A DNA stretch of 64,000 nt from Vibrio diabolicus (GCA_001048675.1 CCKK01000020.1:930001-994000), one strand, 5' to 3'. Positions 8,281-18,620 are shown, counted from the first letter of the stretch. Numbers and translations are program-made. Notes: a model not told the origin generated them from the sequence alone.

Positions 8281-10056
8281 TCACACCGCTTCTTCGAGTT
8301 GCTTGGTTTCTTCTTCAATCTGCTGTAAATGTCGGTTTGCTTGCTGTAACTGATACATTTGGGCATAACGACCATTTTGTTTTAACAGTGCTTTGTGTGT
8401 GCCTTTCTCTACTAATTCCCCATGATGAAGAACAATGATTTGGTCCGCATCCAAAATAGTTGAAAGTCGATGAGCGATAACGACTAGTGTCATGTCTTGT
8501 CTGAGTACCGCCAAACTCTTTTGTATTAAAGCTTCTGTTCCTGAGTCAATATTGGCCGTTGCTTCATCTAGTATCAATATTTTAGGTTTTACCACAAGCA
8601 CACGCGCTAACGCTAAGAGCTGTTTTTGTCCAGCAGATAGATTGGTTTCACCTTGACCTAACTGCGTGTCTAGCCCATTGGGATAACGGTGAATTTGCTC
8701 TGCCAAACCTACCTTGTCTAACGCATCCCATATTTGAGGATCGTCAACCGCTCGACCAAGAGAGATGTTTTCTCTGACTGAAGCAGGGAGAATGTGCGGA
8801 TCTTGCTGAACCATTGCCACATCTTTACGAAGGACGTCTTTCCCTAGTGTTTTAAGTGGACGACCATCGATGAGCAGTTCACCACATTGCGTTGGATAAA
8901 AGCCCATCAATAGTGACGCTAATGTGCTTTTACCGCTTCCTGTATGCCCGACAAGTGCGATAAAGTCTTGGTGGTTGGCCTTCAACGACATGTCTTTTAG
9001 GACGTCCTGTTTACCATCGTAGCTAAATGTGAGGTCTTTAAGTTCGATAGCACCTGACCTTAATGGCTGATGGTCGTCCCCATAAGTTTGTTCTTTCGCA
9101 TCAATCAATTCAAACACACGTTCGCTTGATACTAACGCTTGCTGAAGTAGAGCAAGCTGCTGAGTCATTTCAATTAATGGCTCAGTAACGCGCGCAAGAT
9201 AACTGATAAACGCATACAGTACCCCCACACCAATCAACTCAATACCGTTAAAGCCAAAGATCGCAACCAAGCAAAGTAACGCGAGGCCAGCGAGCAAGTC
9301 CATCAATGGTCTTAGCAGATAGCCGTTTAGCCGAATCACTCGTTTAGATGCCACCAAATGCTCTGCGGTTAGCTCGTTGAACTGTTTATTAAAACGCTCT
9401 TCTTGTTGCATTAATTGAATGACACTCATCCCTTGAATGGATTCACTCAGATTCGCATTTATGTCAGTCAATAGGTCGCGCATCCTTCGGTAGCTTTCTG
9501 TACTTAGCTGCTTAAACAAGTACATAAAGCCGATGACGATCGGTAGTAATATGAGTACAACAAGTGTGAGCTTCCAACTCATGAAAAACATAACGCCAAG
9601 CATCACCACAATCATGACCACGTTTTTCACCACGGTCGCGATCAAGAGCTCATAAAATTGCTGTAGAGATTCCGTATCGTTGGTGATTCGCGATACCAAT
9701 TTTCCCGCAGGAGTGTAATCAAACGCAGATAACGGCTGCTTAATCACGCCAGAAAATACTTGCTTACGAATCGTTTTGATCGTGTTAGCCGCGACAATGC
9801 TAAATTGCAATGACTGAAAATACTGGAATGTTGCCGATACAATCTGAAGAGCGATATAACCTACTGCTAGCGAAATCAGAACATTCTGTGAATAGTCACC
9901 TTTAGCGATGTGCTCATCAATGAAATATTGAATCAACCAAGGGCCGCCAGCGCTAGCTAACGCTGCGATAAACAGTAAAGCAAGTCCTTTAATCATTGGC
10001 TTTGGTTGAGATAATGGGTAAGACATCAACCGTTTAAACGTACTGGTCTGGTTCAT
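8281..10056 (-). CDS. mdlB: ABC exporter half-transporter MdlB-like
   Basis: The 591 residues comprise a six-helix exporter domain (about 1-320) fused to an ATPase domain (about 340-580). Walker A is GHTGSGKST, the signature reads LSAGQKQ, Walker B is ILILDEA, and the switch is AHRLST. It closely resembles E. coli MdlB along its length, for example in GVLYAFISYL and ASLLMG. With MdlA it should form a heterodimeric inner-membrane exporter of unknown substrate. It follows mdlA by three bases in one operon. If the mdlA frameshift is real, this protein would lack its normal partner. Confidence 0.88.
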   Translation of the reverse strand: MNQTSTFKRLMSYPLSQPKPMIKGLALLFIAALASAGGPWLIQYFIDEHIAKGDYSQNVLISLAVGYIALQIVSATFQYFQSLQFSIVAANTIKTIRKQVFSGVIKQPLSAFDYTPAGKLVSRITNDTESLQQFYELLIATVVKNVVMIVVMLGVMFFMSWKLTLVVLILLPIVIGFMYLFKQLSTESYRRMRDLLTDINANLSESIQGMSVIQLMQQEERFNKQFNELTAEHLVASKRVIRLNGYLLRPLMDLLAGLALLCLVAIFGFNGIELIGVGVLYAFISYLARVTEPLIEMTQQLALLQQALVSSERVFELIDAKEQTYGDDHQPLRSGAIELKDLTFSYDGKQDVLKDMSLKANHQDFIALVGHTGSGKSTLASLLMGFYPTQCGELLIDGRPLKTLGKDVLRKDVAMVQQDPHILPASVRENISLGRAVDDPQIWDALDKVGLAEQIHRYPNGLDTQLGQGETNLSAGQKQLLALARVLVVKPKILILDEATANIDSGTEALIQKSLAVLRQDMTLVVIAHRLSTILDADQIIVLHHGELVEKGTHKALLKQNGRYAQMYQLQQANRHLQQIEEETKQLEEAV

Positions 10057-10059
10057 TCA

Positions 10060-11803
10060 TTATTCCTCCATCGCCTGCTCTAGTTTCTGATACTCGAACA
10101 TTTCGGCGTACCATCCCTGATGCGCTAATAAAGCGCTATGTTGCCCACGTTCAGTAATGTGGCCGTGATTCAAGACAATGATCTCGTCTGCTGCTTCCAA
10201 TGCGGTGAGGCGGTGTGCAATAACGATTAGGGCTTGATCACGGTAGTGTGTTTCCAAATTCTTAAGGATTTGATGTTCGGTCCGGCCATCAACAGCCGAA
10301 AGCGCATCATCCAATACCAAGACTTGTGCATTTAGTAACATAGCGCGTGCTATCGCAATTCGTTTTTTTTGCCCGCCGGAGAGTGTAATGCCTTTTTCAC
10401 CGACTTCTGTTTGGTAGCCTTCAGGAAACTTCTCAATATCGTCATGTATACAGGCTAACTTTGCAGCTCTATAGACTTCTTCTTTCTCTGCATTAGGGTT
10501 ACCTAAGGCAATATTATCGAAGATAGATTTGGAGAATAGAAACGGGCTTTGATTAACCACGGCAAAGCGGTTGCGCCACTGAGGAAGTAGGGCATCTTTA
10601 ATCTCAACATCCCCGAATGTAATTGAACCGTTTGTTAGGTCGTGCTGACGCAAAAGCAGCGTTAGCAGGGTTGATTTTCCGCTTCCGACAGGGCCAGCTA
10701 CTCCCAACATTTTACCGGGTTCAAGTTCGATTTTTATTTCGGCCAGAGCTGGTGGTAAATCACTGGACCAGTGGAAAGCATCGATATCAATTTTTAATGG
10801 CAGTGGTTTATCTTCTAATGGTTTATTACCACTGACAATCTCTGGTGTTTCATCAAAGATCTCTTGTAGGCGATTCCATGCTGCGGAGCCTCGCTCTAAA
10901 ATATTAAATAAGAAAGCGAAGGCCAGCATAGGCCATATCATCAACCCTAAATACATCGTAAAGGCTGTTAGATCACCAAGCGTGATCTCTCCCTTATCGA
11001 CAAGGTAAGCACCAGCAGCGACACTGAGAAGGAAAGAGAGGCCGATGGTGAGTTGGATAGCTGGATCAAATCTCGCGTCGACTCTAGCGACGGCGATATT
11101 TTTCTGACCGGTATCATCGACTACATCTTCAAAGCGCTGTTGTTCTTGATTCTCTAACCCAAAAGCTCGCAACATTCGCACGCCGTTAAGTGACTCTTGC
11201 GTCATGTCTGACATGGTAGAAAAGGCTTCCTGAGCAATGCGGAAACGTTGATGCAGTATACGGACAAATAAAAAAGATGATGATTGCAAGAAACGGCATT
11301 GGAAGAAGTGCCATAACGGTGAGCTTCCAGCTAACTTGCGTTACCATGATGATTAAAACTGCAATACCCGTGATCAAGGAATCGGCTGCCGTTAAAACCC
11401 CTTCGCCGGCTGTCATTACGATGTTACGTACATCATTAGTACCACGCGCCATCAGATCACCGGTCTTATAACGTTCGAAAAATCGGGGTGGTTGTGTCGA
11501 TAAGTGCCTATAGAGACGATTACGTAGAATGGTTCCGAGTTCCCAGCTTGCGCCGAAAAGCCAAATTCGCCATAAGATACGGCATCCATAAATGGCAAAG
11601 ATCAGTGCAGTGAGTCCCAAGAGCCACAGAATCAGCGTATTTGTATCTAACGTGTTATCTACGACCCCATCAACGATGATACCGACCGCTTTAGGAGGAA
11701 CAAGTTGTAGAGTTGATATCACAGCGAAAAGCAAAATCGATCCGACATAATGCTTCCACTTTTGTTGGAAATACCAACGTAACTGCCAGAATATTCTCAT
11801 CAC
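10060..11803 (-). pseudogene. mdlA: mdlA ABC exporter gene broken by a +1 frameshift (or sequencing error)
   Basis: Two overlapping frames make up one MdlA. The first (11803 down to 11186) carries the start, four to five membrane helices and ends its sense at PMPFLAIIIFF. The second (in sense from about 11265 down to 10060) resumes at RILHQRFRIAQEAFSTM and carries the remaining helices and a complete ATPase (GPVGSGKST, LSGGQKKR, VLVLDDALSAVDGR). The frames join at a run of six T on the coding strand (near 11267-11272). Removing one T restores one reading frame that aligns with E. coli MdlA. The high conservation of both halves argues for a very recent mutation or a base-calling error. Confidence 0.85.
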
Positions 11804-12066
11804 GCCTCCCGCTTTAAATTATTGAATTTGTTATAGAACTATTATTGAGCGAAATGATGAGTTTACAAGCACAAATTATTGGCGGTCGGAAAAACGATAG
11901 ATTGTTTCGATTACGGGCGCGTGCGGTCGCGAATTACTTGTTTTCTCGCTGCAAGCTAACTATGAAACAACATTATGTGAAATAGTTGTTAATAATGGGT
12001 TTTGGGGCCAGTATTCTGCTAAAAGCGATGAAAGCACCAAAAGTGCAACTGTTACTTTCACTCACT

Positions 12067-12103
12067 AGGGGAACTAGCAGTCGTTAGGGGAACTAGCAGT
12101 CGT
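12067..12103. repeat. Short tandem duplication at the pilin 3' end
   Basis: The 18-base unit AGGGGAACTAGCAGTCGT occurs at 12067-12084 and again at 12086-12103, one base apart. It covers the last codons (Asp-Asp-Cys-stop) of the pilin gene, so a spare copy of the C-terminal codons lies just past the stop. Confidence 0.9.
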
Positions 12104-12605
12104 CAGTTTGTATTTTGTAGCTGACTTGGCCACCTGGAGTTTCTGGGTAGTAAACTTCGACATAACACATATGGTCTGGACCAACAGGTTTGTTTGCAAA
12201 GCCGATAAGGAAATAGGGTTCGTCCGGGCTGTCTACCCCGTACCAAGTATTGATAGTGAGTTGAGGGTCGAAACCTGCCAGCTCTTTTGCGGGAATGACG
12301 TTCTTAATAAATCCAAAGTAACCAATTAGGTCGTTATTGCCGTCATTATCTAGATCAATGTTATATTGTTTGCCGCCATCTACCGTCTCTTGAGATTGAA
12401 TAACGGCTTTAGTGTACACAAAGTTGTTTGCAGTCATGAGCGCTTCCCTCGCGCCATATAGTACTGCCACTCGAGCATCTTTTTGCAGACCAAGAAATTT
12501 AGGAAGGGCAATAACACTAACGACACCAAGGATAATGATGCACACAATGAGTTCAATGAGGGTAAATCCTTGAGAGCGATGCACTGCCTTTTCTCCATGA
12601 GTCAT
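12093..12605 (-). CDS. Orphan type IV pilin-like protein (MSHA type)
   Basis: The 170-residue protein has a short basic leader (12 residues) cut by prepilin peptidase before Gly-Phe-Thr-Leu-Ile-Glu; the conserved Glu+5 is present. The hydrophobic N-terminal helix ends in LPKFLGLQKDARVA, typical of MSHA pilins. A C-terminal pair of cysteines (CYVEV and the final Cys) probably forms the D-region disulfide. No pilus assembly genes lie nearby, so it must use machinery encoded elsewhere or act as a minor pseudopilin. The gap to mdlA (11804-12092) shows no gene. The 3' end is tandemly duplicated. Confidence 0.85.
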   Translation of the reverse strand: MTHGEKAVHRSQGFTLIELIVCIIILGVVSVIALPKFLGLQKDARVAVLYGAREALMTANNFVYTKAVIQSQETVDGGKQYNIDLDNDGNNDLIGYFGFIKNVIPAKELAGFDPQLTINTWYGVDSPDEPYFLIGFANKPVGPDHMCYVEVYYPETPGGQVSYKIQTDDC

Positions 12606-12764
12606 GAATAGTTTGGCGGCTATTTTGATATAAAAATGCGCAGGTCAAGTATTAAAAAAGGATGGGAAGGAGTGACCAAGCTTGCAGATCTTAAATATAA
12701 AACAAGTTGCTTATTTGTTACATGCTGGTGGGAGGCGGCTATCGAATAAGGGGAGAGAGTTAAA

Positions 12765-12790
12765 TTCGGGAGGATAAAATACCTCCCGAA
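12765..12790 (-). terminator. Terminator-like hairpin after gltS
   Basis: TTCGGGAGG (12765-12773) pairs with CCTCCCGAA (12782-12790) across an 8-base A/T loop, eight bases beyond the gltS stop; on the minus strand it is followed by TTTAAC, a weak U-run. Confidence 0.5.
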
Positions 12791-12798
12791 ATGATCAA

Positions 12799-14142
12799 TT
12801 AAGACTCGTTTGCGACGGCTTGACCGCTGCGCTTAAATACAAATCGCCAAATGAATAAGACAACGGCAATATAGGTTAGACCAACACCTAACGCTTGCCA
12901 GTGCATGCCGTTATACATTGCGATTGGCATAAGCGAGATGATGAAAATGTCCGTAATTGAGCCTGGAACATAAGCGATAGCATAGTCGTCTAACACTTTA
13001 CTGCGCATTTTGGGGTCGACAATGCGTAATAACGCGATACCCATAGCGACTGTACCTGTTAACCATCCCCAAGAGAAAATGCCTTTCTCAAACCAGTCAT
13101 CTCCCATGATGCGAGGTGCAACCCAAAAGATAAGCCATAGCGTGAACGCGATACCACCAATTGCGAGCACTACCATTGGCATTAAATACTGCGCTAGAAC
13201 CGTGATCTTAATAGCTGAAATACCAAAGATGATCAGGTAATCCGTACTAATACCCGCTGCGTGTTTGAATGCGCCGTCACATAGGTAATGAGATGCCTTG
13301 GTTTGCTTAGCTATGATTCGAACTAACATACCGCCCAGAAAGCCAGTAACGAAAGTCGGAATTTGTACCTTATCGTGGAAAGAAGATAAGTAGTTGGCTG
13401 CTACATAAGAGAAAGCGGTTACCACTACAACCAGCGCCGCGTGAATCGCGAAAGAATCGACTGACAATGATGACATCGTATCTTTCATCACAGGTTCTTG
13501 ATCGTCAGGTTTCACTAAGCCTTTGCGTTCGTGTTCGTCCATGCTGTCGAATGTCGTAAAGCTACGAATCCAGCCCATTTTCAACGCAAACTGAAGCATT
13601 AACATGCCCACAGAGATTGAAATAAAGATCCCAACCGTGGCGAACGTTAAACCAAGTGTAAAACCATCTTCCCAGCCAAGGTCTGTGAAGATTTCACCGA
13701 CTACAGATGCTGAACCATGTCCGCCCATGAATCCAGCGGACATGGTTACGCCAAACCCAGGATTAATGTCAGGCCAAAAGAAGGTGGTAAGTACTAAACC
13801 AAACATTGCTGCAAACAGCCATTGCGACACGGATGCAATTTGGTTAAACGCCCACAATGAGCCTGCTCGTTGAGCAACCACTTTTGGTGACGGGACATCT
13901 GTTGCTAAACCCAACGCAGAAAAAAGTGCAGCAGTTAAGAGGCTTGCGTTTGCGGTAAAGGTATCTGTCCAAGGTAATACGTTAAGCAGAGCTGGGCCAA
14001 AAATAAGACCAAATAACCCAGCCAATACAGCTGATGGAATGTACATGCGTTGTAGTAAAGGCATATGTACACGAATTACTTTTGCTGCAATTAATAGTAA
14101 GCCAGCGATGGCTAAGTCAGTCAGCATTAGACCTTTTGGCAT
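12799..14142 (-). CDS. gltS: GltS-family sodium/glutamate symporter
   Basis: This 447-residue inner-membrane protein has about a dozen hydrophobic segments and the duplicated family signature: GFMGGHGSASVVGEIF in the first half and the GWLTGTVAMGIALLRIVDP re-entrant segment in the second. It should import glutamate with Na+. The start at 14142 (MPKGLMLTD) is chosen because GGAGG lies eight bases upstream; a longer frame back to 14238 lacks such a site. It is somewhat longer and more divergent than E. coli GltS, so another dicarboxylic amino acid may be the substrate. Confidence 0.8.
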   Translation of the reverse strand: MPKGLMLTDLAIAGLLLIAAKVIRVHMPLLQRMYIPSAVLAGLFGLIFGPALLNVLPWTDTFTANASLLTAALFSALGLATDVPSPKVVAQRAGSLWAFNQIASVSQWLFAAMFGLVLTTFFWPDINPGFGVTMSAGFMGGHGSASVVGEIFTDLGWEDGFTLGLTFATVGIFISISVGMLMLQFALKMGWIRSFTTFDSMDEHERKGLVKPDDQEPVMKDTMSSLSVDSFAIHAALVVVVTAFSYVAANYLSSFHDKVQIPTFVTGFLGGMLVRIIAKQTKASHYLCDGAFKHAAGISTDYLIIFGISAIKITVLAQYLMPMVVLAIGGIAFTLWLIFWVAPRIMGDDWFEKGIFSWGWLTGTVAMGIALLRIVDPKMRSKVLDDYAIAYVPGSITDIFIISLMPIAMYNGMHWQALGVGLTYIAVVLFIWRFVFKRSGQAVANES

Positions 14143-14717
14143 TTCTTGTCCTCCAGTAAATGCGTTCAAGGGGCTCATCCTTTTAACCAGCCTTGATGTA
14201 ATAAATAACTTCCAGCACAAAACCACGAAAATAGTCACTCATGTGACATCGCGTCATGGTTGTTCTAGTCAGCACTCTATTGCGCTGTCGAATTTGTATT
14301 AACGGATCTGTTGATCCTTAAATCTATAAAGTGAGTGCAATTGTTGTGAGTGCTCACGAAGTGTTGAGAAATTTGAATAAATTCCTCGATCAAGTTTCTG
14401 ATAGTTCACTCAGGAAGGGCGTGTATCCTAGTCAGTTTGTCAGCGCAATGCAATTGAGCGTCATCAATATTTAGTGCCTAAAAACTGGGCACTTGTAATT
14501 AAATATTTGATAAATAAAAATATTGAACAAGAAAAATAATTTGTCGATATGATAACTTTTTGTGATTTGAAGGGGGATTTTGCCACTTTAAGGAGGAATT
14601 TTTTGGAGGAATCGAGAAAGTAGTAATATCAGTAAGAGCTAAAGTAGAGTGATTCGCGCAAATATCATGCGTTATAAGGGGGCCGGAATTTCGCCCCCAT
14701 AGCTACAAAGTGCTTGT
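14143..14717. other. 575-base intergenic region
   Basis: No plausible gene is visible. Near gltS there is a short operator-like palindrome (GTGAG-TG-CTCAC, about 14347-14358) with a second GTGAGTGC about 17 bases to its left, and a GGATC-TGTT-GATCC stem. The centre is A/T-rich. A 6-bp stem, GGGGGC/GCCCCC at 14678-14698, lies just past the glycosylase gene and may end its transcript. The gltS promoter must lie in the first 250 bases but I cannot place it securely. Confidence 0.4.
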
Positions 14718-15404
14718 TTAAATTCGGTTGTCACCAGTACTAAACGCGATAATTTGACTGATTTCGGTCAAGCTTCTTCCACTTTCTTGCTGCCACTGAA
14801 TAAAGGCTTTATTAGCAGAGTCCAAGGACTTTTTCGTGTCTTTGCCGCCTTCAATGATCTTGCAGTTGCGTAAATAAGCTTCGACATCGTTAGACAGAAT
14901 AAAAGTGTCCACGCCCATTTGGCGTAAAGTGTAAGGGCCTGTATTTCCACCCAAACGACTACCATGCTTCTTCAAGTAGCCCCATAGATCCGTGATCTTT
15001 TCCCGAGGACATTCAGCAATCATGTTACTGAACGAGCCATATTCGATTCTTGCTTCATGGATCATGCGAGCGTTGGCCGGAATCGACATGACTTTAGTGA
15101 GGTGGCGAATGATGCGTTTGTCGGTCGCTTTGGTTTCCCATTGTTCGTCTGACAGCATCAACAACGGCTCAATCTTAAATCCGAAGAACACTTCTTCGAA
15201 GTTCGGCCACTTGTTGCGAACCACGCTCCACGAAATCCCACTTTGGAATACCTTCATCGAAAAAGCGGCCAGCCAACGGTCATCGGGAATCGCTGCTAAT
15301 TCCTCTTTACTTAATGGGTGAGACAATAGCGCTTCAAGCTGATCTTCTCCGCCTTTTCGCTTAGCAGCACGTTGATAAATCGCGTCAAATTTTTCGATAC
15401 TCAT
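14718..15404 (-). CDS. DNA-3-methyladenine glycosylase I (Tag)-like protein
   Basis: The protein resembles the Tag family of base-excision glycosylases: WLAAFSMKVFQSGISWSVVRNKWPNFEEVFFGF matches the helix-hairpin region that follows the substrate pocket. The length is about 228 residues from MSIEKFD at 15404; the frame stays open to 15488, but that would run into the divergent gene. Canonical Tag has zinc-binding Cys/His near both termini, which I do not see here, so this may be a divergent paralogue with different base preference. It is divergent from the small gene at 15491. Confidence 0.7.
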   Translation of the reverse strand: MSIEKFDAIYQRAAKRKGGEDQLEALLSHPLSKEELAAIPDDRWLAAFSMKVFQSGISWSVVRNKWPNFEEVFFGFKIEPLLMLSDEQWETKATDKRIIRHLTKVMSIPANARMIHEARIEYGSFSNMIAECPREKITDLWGYLKKHGSRLGGNTGPYTLRQMGVDTFILSNDVEAYLRNCKIIEGGKDTKKSLDSANKAFIQWQQESGRSLTEISQIIAFSTGDNRI

Positions 15405-15490
15405 AAAAGAAGTTAGTCCTAGTTTATGTCGATATTTGCGAAACATACTACGCTTAAGTGGCTGAATCGTAAATTGATGGAGTGTCACAA

Positions 15491-15685
15491 ATGAAGAAGG
15501 TCACATTAACGTTTGTCGGGGAAGGTTCGGAGCGTATCGCGGATAAATTTTATACTTGGCTGGCTGATGGCGGATTAGAAGACAGCTTAATTGAAACTCT
15601 ATCGGACAGAGAAGTGTCGGTGGTCGGTATTAGCGATATGGATAACGAAACGCGTGATGTAGTAATTACGACAGAAATGAATTAG
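15491..15685 (+). CDS. Small acidic protein, unknown function
   Basis: The 64-residue acidic product starts MKKVTLTFVGEG. The ATG at 15491 is chosen over a GTG at 15482 because GGAG (15479-15482) is correctly spaced before it. It has an alternating strand/helix pattern (VTLTFVG, IADKFYTWL, VSVVGISDM, RDVVITTEM) suggesting a small alpha/beta fold. No family is recognised. It is followed by a strong terminator and is transcribed alone, divergent from the glycosylase gene. Confidence 0.6.
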   Translation: MKKVTLTFVGEGSERIADKFYTWLADGGLEDSLIETLSDREVSVVGISDMDNETRDVVITTEMN

Positions 15686-15723
15686 CGCGTTGTACACGAC
15701 CAAAACCAAAAGAATGCGATACA

Positions 15724-15751
15724 ACAAAGCCCTTCGTCGGAAGGGCTTTGT
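15724..15751. terminator. Strong hairpin terminator
   Basis: A perfect 12-bp stem (ACAAAGCCCTTC, 15724-15735, with 15740-15751) closed by a GTCG loop. It lies between two converging genes and can serve both. Confidence 0.8.
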
Positions 15752-15783
15752 ACGTCTAACTCGTGTTCTTGTGTAGAGTGGAT

Positions 15784-18594
15784 TTAATGATGAACCAGCG
15801 TTAAACCGCTTGGTAAAGCATCACCGAAGACACGTTTTGACTCACTTTCTGAGAGCTCTTTCACTTCTTCAACCAGTGATACCCAAGATTCAGGCACCTT
15901 GCTTTGCTTCAACTTAACCAAGACCTGCTCACGGTAGTCATCAGAGATATCGAATAGTCGGTCACCCGTCTTACGACAAATCATTACGGCTGCGAACGCG
16001 ATCATTGGCTCTTTCTGCCAGTTCTGCTCTAACAGCTTAGGCAACCACTGTTCTGCTTGTTCACGAGGAATGACGTTGTGCTGGCTGCCATAAAGTGGTG
16101 TGCGAGAAGCCAAACGTCCCATCGCCCACCAGTGCGCTTGTTCAAACTGGTTTTGGTTGATGGCTTTGCTCAAGAACCACGTTGCCAATAGAACTTTGTC
16201 TTCGACTTCTAGGTGTTCAAGCGACGCCGCCAATCGAACCATGGATTCATAACCCATGTCTTGTGCCGCTTTGGCGGATTGTGGGTTTTTCATCGCGCCG
16301 GGATGCAGATATTTTGCGATGTCTGCCAAAATGGTTTCTTGTTGTTCTTGGCTTAGACCGCCCGCGATACGTCGCCAGAATACCCACCAGTCTGTCCAGC
16401 CTTGATGGTTTTTGAACTGAATATTTTGTTGATACAGTCCCCAAACTTGCTCAATACGCCAAGAGTCTGTTGGATCGCCAAAGCCCGGACGCAGTGCAAA
16501 ACCTGCCAAACGAAGCCAGTTTTTCTCGTGCTGTTCAGAGCGGCGACGACGCTTACGACCTTGCGCAAAAGTATCGAAAAGTTGACGGAGTGTGGTGAAG
16601 TCCCATTCGTCACGTTTGCCGAGCTTCTTCTCAAGATCTTTGGCTAAGGTTTTGATCTCTTTGCCTTCTGCGCTTTTTTTGTTACCGCTGTATAGGCGAG
16701 CGATTAGCTCCTTACATTCGTTCAGTTTAGGGTGAAGCTTAACTTGCTCGCTGTCATCGGTTTGCTTGTTACGGACTTCAAATTCGAGTTCCCAACGTTT
16801 GTTGTCGTCCTCAGCGCTGACACACTCCATCTTAAGAGTGCCGACTTCAGTCAACTGACACGCCAGTTGTACTTCTACGCGCTCTTTCTGGTTGGCTTGC
16901 AGTTCGGCACCTTCACCTTCAAGGGTGGTGATATAAGGCGGTAGCGGAGCAAACAAGTCTGGGTCAACATCAACCATCACGCCATTTTGAATGGCGGTGT
17001 TATTGGTTAAGGTATCGTGGGTAGAAGTCAGCAGGTTAAAGCGAACGGGCTCTCCAAGAGTGAGCGAGAAACGACGACCGCTTAAACGGATCTCATGGCC
17101 TTCTTCTGTGCCTTTTGCAAGTAAACAGAGAGCTTTACCCATTTTGTTCTTTTCTTGAAGATGCAAGAAGTAAGAACGCGCTGCACCACCACCAATTTTC
17201 AGTTGTGCGCCACGACGTGCTTTACCAAATGCTACAGCACCTAATGCAACAGACCAATCTGGATGTGGGTTATCTAATACCGTAACTGGTGCGCCGCGCC
17301 AGTCAGAAAGTAGGGCGGTGACACGTTCAGTCACCAGATCACTGTTAAACACGCCTCCGTTCAACAACACGCCAACTGGAATCGCGTTTTGTTTATCGTC
17401 TTCAATGCCAAGAGCGGCACGAGCGACTTGCTGGTGCTGAGTTAAGAACTCGGCAACGTGCTTGCTCACCGCTGGGTCAGCAACGTATGGAAGGCCAAAC
17501 TCGACAACCGCGCTACGACGTTTGTCTGGTACGTCACTGAAATCAGAAAGCGGGAAGAAGCCATCTAATGCGATTTGGTGCACTTCTTGTTTGCTTAGAG
17601 CAATACTCTTTGTGCCCCCAAGTAGCTTAGAGCCGCTACCTAACATGGTGATCTTCACTTCGTCAGGTGCGCTCGCTGAAAGCAGGTTCTCTTTCGCTTT
17701 ACGCGTTTGCTGAATCAGCTTAGTCAGGCTTGCTGCAGTGAGTTTCTTACTTTGATTGAAGCGGCTCTCTGCAAGGTGTGCTAATGCTAAGTCGAGGTTA
17801 TCACCACCCAGCATCAAGTGTTCGCCAACGCCAATACGATCAAGGGCTAGCTCATCTTGAGAAGAGAAACTTGCTTCAATCAAGCTCAAGTCGGTGGTAC
17901 CACCGCCCACATCGCACACAAGAATCAGCGGTAACTCTTTGAGCTCATCAGCTGCGGTTTTCTGATGGCGTGCGTACCAGTCGTAACATACGGCTTGTGG
18001 CTCTTCGAGCAGGACGATTTTCTTTAAACCTGCCAACTCAGCGGCTTCAAGCGTGAGCTTACGAGCGGTTTCATCGAACGATGCTGGAACGGTCACAACC
18101 ACATCTTGGTCTTCTAGCTTGTTGCTAGGATGACGGTAGTTCCATGCTTGACGAATGTGGTTGAGGTAGCTTGCGCTGGCAATGACGGGTGATACTTTAT
18201 CCACGTCTTGCGCGCCAGCCCAAGGGAGAATGTCTGAGCTACGATCTACCGCTTGGTGCGATAGCCAGCTTTTTGCACTGGATACCTGACGTCCTTCCAC
18301 CTTCGCGCCTAATTCACGAGCCCATTCACCAACGATGACATTGTTAATGTCGCCAGCAACAGGTTCGTTGTCCCAAGGAAGAGTGAGGTCAGAAGAGTAG
18401 ATTTGACCTACAGCTGGATGATAGCGGAAAGAGGGCAGAAGTGGTTTACGAACGACTTCGCCCGGACCAATCAGTTGGTCGATGTTAAATAGGGATACTT
18501 CGGATTGTTCAAGGTTGTCGGTGATTTCACAGTAGGCCACCACAGTGTTTGTGGTGCCGAGGTCAATACCAACAAGGAAACGAGGAGATGCCAT
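15784..18594 (-). CDS. Large Hsp70-family protein (936 residues)
   Basis: The N-terminal half is an Hsp70/actin-fold ATPase: phosphate-1 motif VGIDLGTTNTVVAY (about 8-21), phosphate-2 LVCDVGGGTTDLSLIEA (about 225), adenosine motif LLNGGVFNSDL (about 410). The C-terminal half (from about 600) does not look like the DnaK substrate-binding domain; it is alpha-helical and rich in Trp and Gln. It is the last gene of a three-gene operon with another Hsp70 and a DUF2760 protein. The function is unknown; a client-specific chaperone of the HscC kind is plausible. It is clearly not DnaK or HscA. Confidence 0.85.
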   Translation of the reverse strand: MASPRFLVGIDLGTTNTVVAYCEITDNLEQSEVSLFNIDQLIGPGEVVRKPLLPSFRYHPAVGQIYSSDLTLPWDNEPVAGDINNVIVGEWARELGAKVEGRQVSSAKSWLSHQAVDRSSDILPWAGAQDVDKVSPVIASASYLNHIRQAWNYRHPSNKLEDQDVVVTVPASFDETARKLTLEAAELAGLKKIVLLEEPQAVCYDWYARHQKTAADELKELPLILVCDVGGGTTDLSLIEASFSSQDELALDRIGVGEHLMLGGDNLDLALAHLAESRFNQSKKLTAASLTKLIQQTRKAKENLLSASAPDEVKITMLGSGSKLLGGTKSIALSKQEVHQIALDGFFPLSDFSDVPDKRRSAVVEFGLPYVADPAVSKHVAEFLTQHQQVARAALGIEDDKQNAIPVGVLLNGGVFNSDLVTERVTALLSDWRGAPVTVLDNPHPDWSVALGAVAFGKARRGAQLKIGGGAARSYFLHLQEKNKMGKALCLLAKGTEEGHEIRLSGRRFSLTLGEPVRFNLLTSTHDTLTNNTAIQNGVMVDVDPDLFAPLPPYITTLEGEGAELQANQKERVEVQLACQLTEVGTLKMECVSAEDDNKRWELEFEVRNKQTDDSEQVKLHPKLNECKELIARLYSGNKKSAEGKEIKTLAKDLEKKLGKRDEWDFTTLRQLFDTFAQGRKRRRRSEQHEKNWLRLAGFALRPGFGDPTDSWRIEQVWGLYQQNIQFKNHQGWTDWWVFWRRIAGGLSQEQQETILADIAKYLHPGAMKNPQSAKAAQDMGYESMVRLAASLEHLEVEDKVLLATWFLSKAINQNQFEQAHWWAMGRLASRTPLYGSQHNVIPREQAEQWLPKLLEQNWQKEPMIAFAAVMICRKTGDRLFDISDDYREQVLVKLKQSKVPESWVSLVEEVKELSESESKRVFGDALPSGLTLVHH

Positions 18595-18620
18595 ACAAAA
18601 CCAAACCTTCGTGTATTTAA

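Noticed and set aside
11186-11289. Programmed frameshift in mdlA
   Set aside because: No stop-codon pause or slippery heptamer with stimulator is evident, and orthologous MdlA is read in one frame.
14143-14717. Small RNA or hidden gene
   Set aside because: No paired promoter and terminator and no convincing short reading frame could be found.
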